In this document: piece after piece, positions 23,975-32,171 of the stretch
How the letters are laid out: each line of letters begins with the position of its first letter
Numbering within the stretch: position 1 is the first letter of the stretch
Program-made: the position numbers and the translations under genes
The notes under the pieces: generated by a model
Database searches by the model: none
Told to the model about the DNA's origin: nothing
The model's input: the letters and a program-made list of their open reading frames with translations, nothing else
From: Chryseobacterium gleum
GTDB taxonomy: Bacteria; Bacteroidota; Bacteroidia; Flavobacteriales_D; Crocinitomicaceae
Direction of reading: 5' to 3'
Assembly (NCBI GenBank): GCA_945902775.1
Contig: CAMDMY010000001.1
Coordinates: 1-64,000, forward strand
Length of the DNA stretch: 64,000 nucleotides

Positions 23975-26725
23975 ATGAACTTTAAATTTTTCTTCTTGTT
24001 CCTATTTCTAATTACTTTCTTTAGTAAAGGAAATGCGCAAGAGATGAAGATAACCGGGACAGTTTTTGATTCATCTGGAGTTAAGCCACTTTCACAATCC
24101 TTAGTTATGGCAGTGAGGGTAAGAGATTCAATCTTACTCAATTTTACAAGAACGGATAAGAATGGATTTTTTGATTTAAAGAATGTCCCAATTGATACAT
24201 TTTCTTTACAAATACTATCGCCTGGTTTTGATAGAAAGATCTATTATATTTTTGGAAGTCAGACAAATAAAGAGATTTCAATTCCGAAAATCAAACTTTC
24301 GATAGAGTCCAAGGAATTAGAAGATGTAGTGATTTACGCCAATAAAAATCCAATTTATTACAAAGGAGATACATTGGTATATGTTGCTGATTCTTTTAAA
24401 GTTGGAGAGAACGCAGTAGTAGAAGATTTACTAAAAAAATTACCCGGAGTAAAAGTCGATAAGGACGGAGCGATTACTTCTCAAGGAAAGGAAATTACCC
24501 AAGTTTTAGTAGATGGAGATGAATTTTTCGGGAGTGATCCAACGATTGCGACGAAAAATCTAGCGGCAAAAGGAGTAGAATCGGTAAAAGTATATGAAAA
24601 GAAAAGTGAGACAGCTTCTGCAGGTGATGACGCTACCGTTCAAGTAATGGATTTACGTTTAAAGGCAAATGCTAAAAATGGATACTTTGGGAAAATTTCA
24701 GCAGCTTCTGATTTTCAGAATTTTCACGAAGGTGAATTATTACTAAATAAATTTAAAGGAAGTCAAAAAATATCTGTTTTTGCTTTGGGTTCAACTACAC
24801 CAAGAACCAATGTGAGTAGAGCAGATATGAATAAATTCGGTTTGGATAATGGAACATCTGGAGGAGGCCCATTTCAAGGAGGAAATAATAATTCAACCAA
24901 AGCTGCTGGTGTTCCAAGAACATTCTCAAGTGGAGTCTATTACAGTGATAAAATAGGAAAGAAAAAGCAAACAAAAATAGGTTTTAACTATACTTATAAT
25001 AAGTATGAACTAACCTCATCTTCAGCAAGTAGATCAAAATTCACACTACCAACCGATACAAGTTATTATTCAGATGATTCAACTCATTCGGTTGATTTAA
25101 GTGAATCACATAAAATTAATTTCAGTGTATTTTCTCAAATTGACTCTTTAACAACCTTGGAAATAAAGCCAAAAATAAATGTGAGTTCAGGAAGTCTTTC
25201 TACTGCTAATATATCTAATTATCTAAATGAAAATGAAATCCTTTCTAGAAATAGTATCATTCAAAATTCAACTACTTCGACGGGTATTTCGTTAGATAAC
25301 GATGCGACTTTCATTCGGAAATTTATGAAGCCTAAGAGACAGTTTAGTGTTAATTATGATCTATCTACTTCGAAAGGAAATTCAACAGGAACGCTTCAAA
25401 CAAACAATACGTTTATTGCAGTTAATGGCGTAAATGATACGATTCAACAAGAAAAACTAAATACGACGCAAGCACAAACTCATATTGGAACATTCACCTA
25501 TACAGAACCGCTTTTCAAAAAATTGAAATTGGAGTTTGAATATTTACTTGAGTATGGACTTTCATCACAAGATAAAGAAACAAAAGACGGAGTAAACGGT
25601 GTTTATTCAACTATCAATACTGCGCTTACTAATAATTTTGAAAACACAAGAAAACAAAATCGTTTTGGAACAAGTTTGATTTTTGAGTCAAGAACACAAA
25701 CCATTTCAGGAGGATTAAGAGTGAGAAATGTCGATATTGATAATCATAACATTACCACTTCAACAACGATTCATCAAAACATCTCTAATTTCTTACCAAA
25801 GTTTACTTATATGTATAAACCGAGTCTGAGTAAGAAAATCAGTTTCAATTATATTACTAAATCTAGTCAGCCTGCTATCAACGATTTACAGTTGGTTCAA
25901 AACAATACCAATCCGAATAAAATTGTAATCGGTAATCCAGATTTAAAACCGAATTATGAGCATAATTTAAACATCAATCTAAACAGTTGGTCGGCACTTT
26001 CAGGAAGATATGTTTGGGCAGGATTTAATTCTACAGTCACCAATAATGCATTTGCCACTTCGACAATGTATGATCAATACGGAAGAACGATTGCGCAAAC
26101 AGTAAATGTGGATGGAAATGTATCTTCCTCCCTAAATACGAGTGCAGGATTTCCTTTCTTCAATAAACGATTTGAAATTTCACCAGGTGTAAATGCAAGT
26201 TATTCGAAGTACTCAAATTTGGTGAATAGCAATAGAAACACTACGACTAATCAAGCGATTACGACTGAATTAGAGTTTGAGCTAAAGCTAGATTCACTTC
26301 AAATTACATTGGGAGGAAAATATACCTACAACGAACCTAAAAACTCAATCAGTACAATAACAACGAATCCTTATTCTATCAAAGTATATTCAGCTGATGT
26401 AACTTGGACATTGCCTCGCAAATTCAAGATTGTAACAGATGCAACTTATACGATGAATGGACAAAGGGCAAATGGGTATAATATCAATTATTTTGTTTGG
26501 AATGCAGCAGTTAGTAGAACGTTTACGAAGACAGATAATTTAGTTGTTTCAGTAGCAGGAAATGACATCTTAAATCAAAACATTTCAGCTTTGAGAACGG
26601 TCAATGGAAATATTACAACCGATAATCGCACAAAAATTATTTCACGTTATTTTCTTTTAAAGTTGGTGTATAAATTCAACAACAACAAGACCAAAGAAGA
26701 AGACGCAAGAGGCGGATGGCATTAA
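23975..26725 (+). CDS. TonB-receptor-like outer-membrane protein (OMP_b-brl_3 type)
   Basis: A 916-residue protein. ATG at 23975 is preferred to the GTG six bases earlier. After the signal peptide (cut near GNAQ) a CarboxypepD_reg-like domain covers about 25-105 (ITGTVFDSSGVKPLSQS). A plug-like domain follows (VVEDLLKKLPGVKVDKDGAI, QVLVDGDEFFGSDP). From about 230 to the end is a large beta-barrel with many aromatic-ended strands. This architecture is the outer-membrane family that lacks an obvious TonB box and occurs with GLPGLI proteins. The GLPGLI gene starts 11 bp downstream, so the two form an operon; a joint role in the envelope is known only by association. Confidence 0.88.
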   Translation: MNFKFFFLFLFLITFFSKGNAQEMKITGTVFDSSGVKPLSQSLVMAVRVRDSILLNFTRTDKNGFFDLKNVPIDTFSLQILSPGFDRKIYYIFGSQTNKEISIPKIKLSIESKELEDVVIYANKNPIYYKGDTLVYVADSFKVGENAVVEDLLKKLPGVKVDKDGAITSQGKEITQVLVDGDEFFGSDPTIATKNLAAKGVESVKVYEKKSETASAGDDATVQVMDLRLKANAKNGYFGKISAASDFQNFHEGELLLNKFKGSQKISVFALGSTTPRTNVSRADMNKFGLDNGTSGGGPFQGGNNNSTKAAGVPRTFSSGVYYSDKIGKKKQTKIGFNYTYNKYELTSSSASRSKFTLPTDTSYYSDDSTHSVDLSESHKINFSVFSQIDSLTTLEIKPKINVSSGSLSTANISNYLNENEILSRNSIIQNSTTSTGISLDNDATFIRKFMKPKRQFSVNYDLSTSKGNSTGTLQTNNTFIAVNGVNDTIQQEKLNTTQAQTHIGTFTYTEPLFKKLKLEFEYLLEYGLSSQDKETKDGVNGVYSTINTALTNNFENTRKQNRFGTSLIFESRTQTISGGLRVRNVDIDNHNITTSTTIHQNISNFLPKFTYMYKPSLSKKISFNYITKSSQPAINDLQLVQNNTNPNKIVIGNPDLKPNYEHNLNINLNSWSALSGRYVWAGFNSTVTNNAFATSTMYDQYGRTIAQTVNVDGNVSSSLNTSAGFPFFNKRFEISPGVNASYSKYSNLVNSNRNTTTNQAITTELEFELKLDSLQITLGGKYTYNEPKNSISTITTNPYSIKVYSADVTWTLPRKFKIVTDATYTMNGQRANGYNINYFVWNAAVSRTFTKTDNLVVSVAGNDILNQNISALRTVNGNITTDNRTKIISRYFLLKLVYKFNNNKTKEEDARGGWH

Positions 26726-26736
26726 ATTATAGAGAG

Positions 26737-27453
26737 ATGAATAAAATATATTTAATAGGATTTTTTATCTTAAGTTCGTTCGTTGGTTTTTCTCAAATTA
26801 ATGCAGGAAAAATAGTGTTCGAGCGAAGAACAAATCTTGATAAACAAATCATTGACGGAAGAATGAAAAGTCAAGTCAATGAAAACAATAAAATTAGAGT
26901 AGAACTTTTTGATTTATATTTCAATGATACCTGCTCCATATTTAAACCGATCTTATCAGATGAAGCCGATCCGTTGAGTTGGGCTACAAGTAAGAACACC
27001 ATTTTACAAAACTTTAAAACCAATCAAAAAATCTATCAGTTGAGTACAGCCGGTCAGCAAGTTTTTGTGAAAGATGTCAATAAAAGAAGAGACTGGAAAA
27101 TAACAGAAAGTAAACGAAAAATTGCCAATTACGATTGTTACAAAGCCATTTGGCAAAAAAACGATACGACAAGAATCTATGCTTGGTTCTCTTTGGATAT
27201 AGTTCCAACAGTTGGTCCAGAAGGATTTGACGGCTTACCTGGAGCAATATTAGGATTAGCAACAGAAGATGGGGGAATTATTTATTTCGCTAAATCAGTA
27301 GAGATAATTGTCCCGATGCAAGAAATTTTCAAAATAGATACAGGCAAGAAAGATGTTTATTCGATGGAAGAATTGAAAACAAAAATTGAAAAGGACTTTG
27401 GAAATACTTCACGAGGAAAAAGAATGTTTAACGATTTATTTCGGTGGATGTAG
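26737..27453 (+). CDS. GLPGLI-family protein
   Basis: A 238-residue protein named after its motif: FDGLPGAILGLATEDG near residues 170-185. ATG at 26737 (MNKIYLIGFF) follows an AGAGAG purine stretch and begins a good signal peptide; an earlier ATG at 26716 lies inside the preceding gene. Residues before the motif contain the typical YDCYKAIW and RIYAWFSLDI strands. The family is found next to TonB-type outer-membrane genes in Bacteroidota, as here, and its function is unknown. The end (FNDLFRWM) looks complete. A MITE-like element begins 33 bp after the stop. Confidence 0.88.
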   Translation: MNKIYLIGFFILSSFVGFSQINAGKIVFERRTNLDKQIIDGRMKSQVNENNKIRVELFDLYFNDTCSIFKPILSDEADPLSWATSKNTILQNFKTNQKIYQLSTAGQQVFVKDVNKRRDWKITESKRKIANYDCYKAIWQKNDTTRIYAWFSLDIVPTVGPEGFDGLPGAILGLATEDGGIIYFAKSVEIIVPMQEIFKIDTGKKDVYSMEELKTKIEKDFGNTSRGKRMFNDLFRWM

Positions 27454-27478
27454 ATTAGCTGTTAGTTTTTAGGAATTA

Positions 27479-27867
27479 GTTGTTAGGGATCAACGCCAAA
27501 AGTTGGGGACTAATTTTTTGTATACTTGAACCAAATAGACATGTATTTGCGAAGCACTATTATGAATTTGGTCTTTTTACCGAATTAGCTGTAAATTTTT
27601 CCGTAATCGCGTTTCGCTTTTTCAGCGAAAGAGAGCGTGAAGGAAAGTATTTACGTGCGGTTTCACTTCACTAGCTATGTTTGTTGATTTTATATAACCT
27701 AAATGAAGTGAAAAATTCCTTAGAAAGAACCTTGATTTTTGCTTACTTTTTATCAAGAAAAAGTAAGAGAATGATAATCTAAGTTTGATTAGTAAAGTTA
27801 AATTATTCTTTACAATTGATGTAGAAATGTTTTCAATCCCCAACTTTTGCAATTGATCCGTTGTTAG
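27479..27867. mobile_element. MITE-like element with 8-bp target site duplication
   Basis: The element is 27487-27859 (373 bp). Its ends are inverted repeats of 23 bp with 20 matches: left starts GGATCAACGCCAAAAGTTGG, right ends in the complement of GGATCAATTGCAAAAGTTGG. It is flanked by a perfect 8-bp direct repeat GTTGTTAG at 27479-27486 and 27860-27867, the mark of transposon insertion. The interior has no transposase and no credible gene; a 64-codon frame at 27480-27674 crosses the left end and is not supported. This is the profile of a non-autonomous element moved by a related transposase elsewhere. Confidence 0.85.
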
Positions 27868-27907
27868 GCTGTGTTTAAATTGAGGTTTAAATTAAGGTTG
27901 AGATTAA

Positions 27908-27957
27908 GGATAATTCACATAGAATAAGATTTAAATCCTATTCTATGTGAATTATCC
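27908..27957. terminator. 19-bp perfect stem near the end of the Nfu gene
   Basis: GGATAATTCACATAGAATA (27908-27926) pairs perfectly with 27939-27957 around a 12-base loop. It lies 27 bp beyond the stop of the minus-strand Nfu gene. No long T-run follows, so it may be a repeat hairpin rather than a terminator. Shorter direct repeats of GAATTATCCATTTT follow to about 27975. Confidence 0.45.
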
Positions 27958-27983
27958 ATTTTGAATTATCCATTTTCAATTAT

Positions 27984-28580
27984 TTATTCGTTTTCCGCAA
28001 CTACAGAAGTAACTTCAGGAATATATTGTTTTAATAACATTTCAATACCACCTTTCAATGTTGCAGTAGAAGAAGGACAACCTGCACAAGAACCTTTTAA
28101 AAGTACTGTTACAACACCATCTTCATAGCTTCTGAAATCGATAGCCCCACCATCACCTTCAACTGCAGGACGAATGTATTCATCTAATAAATCAACGATT
28201 GCTTGGTCAAATTCTGAAGGAGCATATGCTTTTTTAGGCATATCTACTTTTGAGTTTTCAACTGGTTTAGGTTCAGGCATTTTGATTAAAACATCTTTTC
28301 CTTCTGTTAACCATTCTTTTAAGAACTCGCGTAAATCCATTAATACGAAATCCCAGCTCAAAGTTTCCATTTTGGTAATCGTAACAAAATTCGCGCTGAT
28401 AAAAACACCTTTTACAAAAGGGAAGTTAAATAATTCTTCTGCTAGAGGAGAATATCCTTTTGCTTCTGCTTGAGAAAAGAAATTTACAGTTGCATCGATC
28501 AAAATATGTTTGTTAGCAACAAACTTCATACTTGCTGGATTCGGAGTCATCTCCGCATATATAGTAACTGGTACGTTCAT
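27984..28580 (-). CDS. NifU/Nfu-family iron-sulfur cluster scaffold
   Basis: A 198-residue two-domain Nfu protein. Residues 1-95 are the N-terminal Nfu domain (TPNPASMKFV, FPFVKGVFISANFVTITK). A linker of about 25 residues leads to the C-terminal scaffold (125-190), with the cluster-binding pair Cys165 and Cys168 in GSCAGCPSS. It holds and delivers an Fe-S cluster to target proteins in the cytoplasm. Length and motifs are complete. It is a single gene on the minus strand with a TAATTTTG box just upstream; no other isc or suf genes are in the window. Confidence 0.95.
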   Translation of the reverse strand: MNVPVTIYAEMTPNPASMKFVANKHILIDATVNFFSQAEAKGYSPLAEELFNFPFVKGVFISANFVTITKMETLSWDFVLMDLREFLKEWLTEGKDVLIKMPEPKPVENSKVDMPKKAYAPSEFDQAIVDLLDEYIRPAVEGDGGAIDFRSYEDGVVTVLLKGSCAGCPSSTATLKGGIEMLLKQYIPEVTSVVAENE

Positions 28581-28595
28581 CGTTTTGTTTTTTTA

Positions 28596-28603
28596 CAAAA
28601 TTA
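28596..28603 (-). promoter_or_regulatory. -7 box of the Nfu gene
   Basis: TAATTTTG on the minus strand matches TAnnTTTG, 16 bases before the ATG at 28580. No -33 TTG is evident. Confidence 0.4.
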
Positions 28604-28697
28604 CGTTAAACTTTGAATAGTGGTTGTATAAATTACGTTAAATGTTTTAAGGGGCAATAAAATTGTTAAATAAATAGAAACTATAATTTATAGTTAT

Positions 28698-28705
28698 TAT
28701 ATTTG
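28698..28705 (+). promoter_or_regulatory. -7 box at the head of the copper module
   Basis: A perfect TATATTTG box, 16 bases before the GTG start at 28721. It could drive the whole co-oriented run to 34875, where gaps are short. Confidence 0.45.
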
Positions 28706-28720
28706 ATAAAATTGTTTTAA

Positions 28721-29107
28721 GTGAAAAAAGCTATACTATTGATGTTAATTACATTTTACATTCTGATTATTTCAGGAGTAAGTGTCAATTTACATTTTTG
28801 CTGTGGAAACTTAAAAACAATTTCATTTTCGTCTACTTCAAATGAAAGTTGTTGTAAATCTAAAAAAACAACTAAAGGTTGTTGTCACGATACAACAACT
28901 CTAATAAAAGTCAAAGAAAAACATTTCGCAGGTGATACTATTAAAATAAGATTGGCTCAATTTGATCGTATTGATTTAGTTTTAAATCAACATTTTAATT
29001 CTGCTTTAAATCGTGTTAATGTCGATGAGTTTGTTGTGAATTTTCATTCACCACCCCCCAAATTTAAAACACCTATTTATCTTAAAAACAGAGTCTTTAT
29101 AATTTGA
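28721..29107 (+). CDS. HYC_CC_PP-type small Cys-rich protein
   Basis: A 128-residue protein with a GTG start and an N-terminal hydrophobic segment (4-22). It has the family's pattern: HFCCG at 25-29 in place of HYCCG, CC at 44-45 and 54-55, His56, and SPPPKF near 110. The paired cysteines and histidine suggest metal binding, and the genes downstream encode a multicopper oxidase and HMA-domain proteins, so a copper role is plausible. The family is known by motif, not by a solved function. It is probably the first gene of the module. The protein would sit in the periplasm or be membrane anchored. Confidence 0.75.
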   Translation: MKKAILLMLITFYILIISGVSVNLHFCCGNLKTISFSSTSNESCCKSKKTTKGCCHDTTTLIKVKEKHFAGDTIKIRLAQFDRIDLVLNQHFNSALNRVNVDEFVVNFHSPPPKFKTPIYLKNRVFII

Positions 29108-29168
29108 TTGATAATCGTTCAAAATGGTTATCAAGAACGTATGTTCAATAAAAATTAAATTATAAAAG

Positions 29169-30047
29169 ATGAATAAAATATTATTTTTAAGTATTACTTC
29201 GGTAACGCTTTCAATTTCTGTCCTAGGACAAATTCCAAATTTCAGTTTTGAAAACTGGACAAATAATGGAACGTATTATACTCCTGATAATTGGAGCACT
29301 TTAAACCCTACAACTTCTGCAAATAGCATTTACACTGCAACAAAAGGTACCCCCGGCAATCCAGGTTCGACCTATTTGAAATTAACATCAAAAATGATAA
29401 ATGGAACGGCAGTGAATGGAGTTGCTACTTGTGGAGAGTTAGATCCAATTACTTTAAACCCCATTAAAGGTTTTCCTTTTTCACAACAACCGAAGAGTTT
29501 TTCGGGTAATTATCAATACATGGCAGCCTTTCCAGGGGTTATAAGAGTTTCACTGACTAAATGGAACACTCAACTTAATAAAAGAGATACCGTAGCTTAT
29601 ATAGACCAACAATTATCCGGCATGGAAATGAGTTGGAAAGCTTTTAATTTGGATTTTATTTACACTAATTCAGATGTCCCAGATAGTTGTTTGATTTTGA
29701 TGAAAGCGAGTGGTTTTACTCCTTACAATAGCGATTATTTATGGGTCGACAATCTAAATTTTACTGGAGATGTTGCAGGATTAAACGATATAGAACTAAC
29801 CCCATCTGTTTTTACAATTTTTCCTAATCCAACTGCTAATTTTATTGAAATAAAACTAAATGATTTAAAAACAAGTTCTTCAAAAATTGAACTAGTAGAT
29901 TTAAAAGGAACTACTTTACTTTCCAAAGAAATAGACCCGTTTATTTCCAATCATACAATTGATGTAAGAAGTCTTTCAAAAGGAAATTATATCGTTCGTT
30001 TAATTTCAGATTCTTATTCGGAAGAAAAGAAACTTTGCATAGAATAA
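29169..30047 (+). CDS. secreted PCMD-like protein with T9SS sorting domain
   Basis: A 292-residue protein with a signal peptide (cut near LGQI). Residues about 20-200 open with IPNFSFENWTNNGTYYTPDN and end with DYLWVDNLNFTG, the jelly-roll pattern of PCMD-type domains in Bacteroidota surface proteins. The C-terminal 80 residues are a T9SS sorting domain (IFPNPTANFIEIKL, KGNYIVRLISD). It is predicted to be exported across the outer membrane. It lies 34 bp before the multicopper oxidase gene, suggesting shared expression. It shows no metal-binding motif itself. Its role in the module is not known. Confidence 0.75.
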   Translation: MNKILFLSITSVTLSISVLGQIPNFSFENWTNNGTYYTPDNWSTLNPTTSANSIYTATKGTPGNPGSTYLKLTSKMINGTAVNGVATCGELDPITLNPIKGFPFSQQPKSFSGNYQYMAAFPGVIRVSLTKWNTQLNKRDTVAYIDQQLSGMEMSWKAFNLDFIYTNSDVPDSCLILMKASGFTPYNSDYLWVDNLNFTGDVAGLNDIELTPSVFTIFPNPTANFIEIKLNDLKTSSSKIELVDLKGTTLLSKEIDPFISNHTIDVRSLSKGNYIVRLISDSYSEEKKLCIE

Positions 30048-30081
30048 TTCAAGTAGTTACTTATTTCTATATCTAAAAAGT

Positions 30082-31797
30082 ATGAAATCGAAATTGTTTT
30101 ATTGTTTCCTCCTGCTTAACTTTCTAGCAGAAGCACAAACGCAATTATTTGTTCCAGACACCTTAATTGGACCAAATTTCAATTTGAATATGCACAAAGA
30201 TAGCGTGCAGTTTTTTTCGACAGGGCCAATTTCTCAGACCTATGCGTTTAACCAGTACAAATATTTAGGTCCAACTTTGATTTTGGAAAGGGGAAAAGAT
30301 GTTTCAATCAATGTAACGAATCAAATTGATGATACAACTACAGTCCATTGGCACGGAATTCATTTACCGGCAATGTGGGATGGTGGACCTCATACCCCAA
30401 TTTTAAAGGGTGCTTCTTTGAATCCTCGATTTAAAGTTTTGGATCATGCTGCAACCTATTGGTATCATCCGCACATGCACATGAAAACTGCCGAGCAAGC
30501 TATAAAAGGGGCAGCCGGTTTAATCATCGTGCGTGATTCGATTGAGAAAGCTTTAGTTCTTCCAAGAAAATACGGTGTAGATGATTTCCCTGTTATTGTT
30601 CAAAGTCAGGAGTATGATGCAAATAATCAAGCAATGCCTTTGGGAATGCAAGATTCTACACTATTAGTGAATGGAGGAAGAGCTAATCAAGGTTATTCAG
30701 TTTATGTGAATTGTCCTGCTCAAGTTGTTCGTTTTAGAATTTTAAATGCTTCAGGAGAAAGAGCTTTCAATTTTGGATTAAGTGGGAATAAACAGTTCTA
30801 TCAAATTGGAACAGATGGTGGATTATTAAACACACCAAGACAAACAACAAGAGTACGTTTAGCTCCAGGTGAAAGGGCAGAGATTTTAGTGGATTTAAAC
30901 GGATTGAATGGACAAACCTTACATTTATTAAGCTATGCATCCGAGTTTGCTTATGGAATTCAAGGTGGACCAACTATGCCAATGCCTGTTGGAAGTCCTC
31001 CAATGGATAGTCCATTAAATGGTATTGATTTTAATGTATTAACAATTCATGTTGTAGGGCAAACAGCAAATCCAATCTTATCTATTCCTTCAACTCTAGA
31101 AAACAATGTGCCGTATTTAAAAAATGAGGCAAATATTACTAGAACAATTAATATAACTGCTGATAATATGATGGTGATGGACGGACCATTTTATTTCAAT
31201 GATCAGTTATTTGATATGATGCGAATAGATTACGAAATCCCTTTAAATAATATCGAAATTTGGAAATTGGTGAATAAAAACATGGTTGCTCATCCGTTTC
31301 ACATTCACGATGTTCAATTTTATATTATAGAAAGAAATGGGCAGCCGGCTGGTATTGAAGATCAAGGACGAAAAGATGTAGTCTTTATTCCTCCAGGAGA
31401 TTCGGTTCTGTTCATTACTAAATTTGAAGATTTCGCTGACCCAATGATGCCGTATATGTTTCATTGTCACATTTTAATGCATGAAGATGGCGGAATGATG
31501 GGGCAATTTGTTGTAACTGAAAAACAAGTAGGACTTAATTCAAATGATGCTTTAGAAAATCAGTTTGAAGTCTATCCAAATCCAGTTTCTAATACATTTT
31601 ACATAAAGTCTAAAAATAAAAAAGATTTGTCTCCCATTCAAATAAAAGTATATTCAGTTTCAGGAATGAAAATACTTGATTCAGAATTAAATCTGCTGGA
31701 TAATAAAGTCGATGTTTCAAATTGGGAAGCAGGAATATATACAATTGAAATAACTCAAAATCAAATAAATACCCATAAAAAAATTCAGGTAAGATGA
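30082..31797 (+). CDS. multicopper oxidase with T9SS sorting domain
   Basis: A 571-residue multicopper oxidase with signal peptide. All four copper-ligand segments are present: HWHG at 89-92, YWYHPHMH, HPFHIHDV, and HCHILMH at 461-467, with axial Met472 in EDGGMMGQF. This gives type 1, 2 and 3 copper sites, so the enzyme should oxidise a substrate such as Cu(I) and reduce oxygen to water. A sorting domain occupies about 495-571 (YPNPVSNTFYIKS to AGIYTIEI), so it is exported by T9SS rather than kept in the periplasm like CueO. Its stop overlaps the next start as ATGA. Cuprous oxidation is inferred from neighbours. Confidence 0.92.
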   Translation: MKSKLFYCFLLLNFLAEAQTQLFVPDTLIGPNFNLNMHKDSVQFFSTGPISQTYAFNQYKYLGPTLILERGKDVSINVTNQIDDTTTVHWHGIHLPAMWDGGPHTPILKGASLNPRFKVLDHAATYWYHPHMHMKTAEQAIKGAAGLIIVRDSIEKALVLPRKYGVDDFPVIVQSQEYDANNQAMPLGMQDSTLLVNGGRANQGYSVYVNCPAQVVRFRILNASGERAFNFGLSGNKQFYQIGTDGGLLNTPRQTTRVRLAPGERAEILVDLNGLNGQTLHLLSYASEFAYGIQGGPTMPMPVGSPPMDSPLNGIDFNVLTIHVVGQTANPILSIPSTLENNVPYLKNEANITRTINITADNMMVMDGPFYFNDQLFDMMRIDYEIPLNNIEIWKLVNKNMVAHPFHIHDVQFYIIERNGQPAGIEDQGRKDVVFIPPGDSVLFITKFEDFADPMMPYMFHCHILMHEDGGMMGQFVVTEKQVGLNSNDALENQFEVYPNPVSNTFYIKSKNKKDLSPIQIKVYSVSGMKILDSELNLLDNKVDVSNWEAGIYTIEITQNQINTHKKIQVR

Positions 31798-32171
31798 AAA
31801 ATAAAATGAATAGAATGCTTTTTGGTATATTGTTATTATTTGCTATTTCTTCATGTGTAGATAAAGAAACATCGTTAAAAACAGAAACAAAATTGGAAAA
31901 TGGAATTTCGATTTCTACTTTTAAAGTTTGGGGAAATTGCGAAATGTGTAAAGAAACAATTGAAAGCTCATTAAAAGAAAATGGTATCAAAAAATCAGAC
32001 TGGAATACTGAAACGAAAATGATATCAGTTTCATATGATGCTTCTAAAATCACATTGGATAAAATTCAGAAAAATATTGCTTCTGTTGGATATGATAATG
32101 TAAAATATAAAGGTGATAATGACGCTTATTCCTCATTACACGGTTGTTGTCAATACGAAAGAAAAGAATGA
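31794..32171 (+). CDS. HMA-domain lipoprotein, probable copper-binding
   Basis: A 125-residue protein starting inside the stop of the oxidase gene (ATGA), so translation is coupled. Lipobox ISSC puts Cys21 at the lipid site. Residues about 38-105 form a heavy-metal-associated domain with the metal motif GNCEMC (Cys49, Cys52) and the usual later VGYDNVKYKGD strand. A further Cys pair (GCCQY) lies at the C-terminus. It could pass copper between the oxidase, the receptor and the membrane. The terminus overlaps the start of the TonB receptor gene. Metal identity is inferred. Confidence 0.82.
   Translation: MKNKMNRMLFGILLLFAISSCVDKETSLKTETKLENGISISTFKVWGNCEMCKETIESSLKENGIKKSDWNTETKMISVSYDASKITLDKIQKNIASVGYDNVKYKGDNDAYSSLHGCCQYERKE

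Noticed and set aside
27631-27664. Resemblance to a group II intron domain V (GAGCGTGAAGG...GTGCGGTTTC)
   Set aside because: The stem does not pair well enough and the element has inverted ends with an 8-bp target duplication, which group II introns do not make.
27480-27674. 64-codon frame with C-terminal EREREGKYLRAVSLH
   Set aside because: It crosses the left inverted repeat of the MITE-like element, has no start context and no family resemblance.
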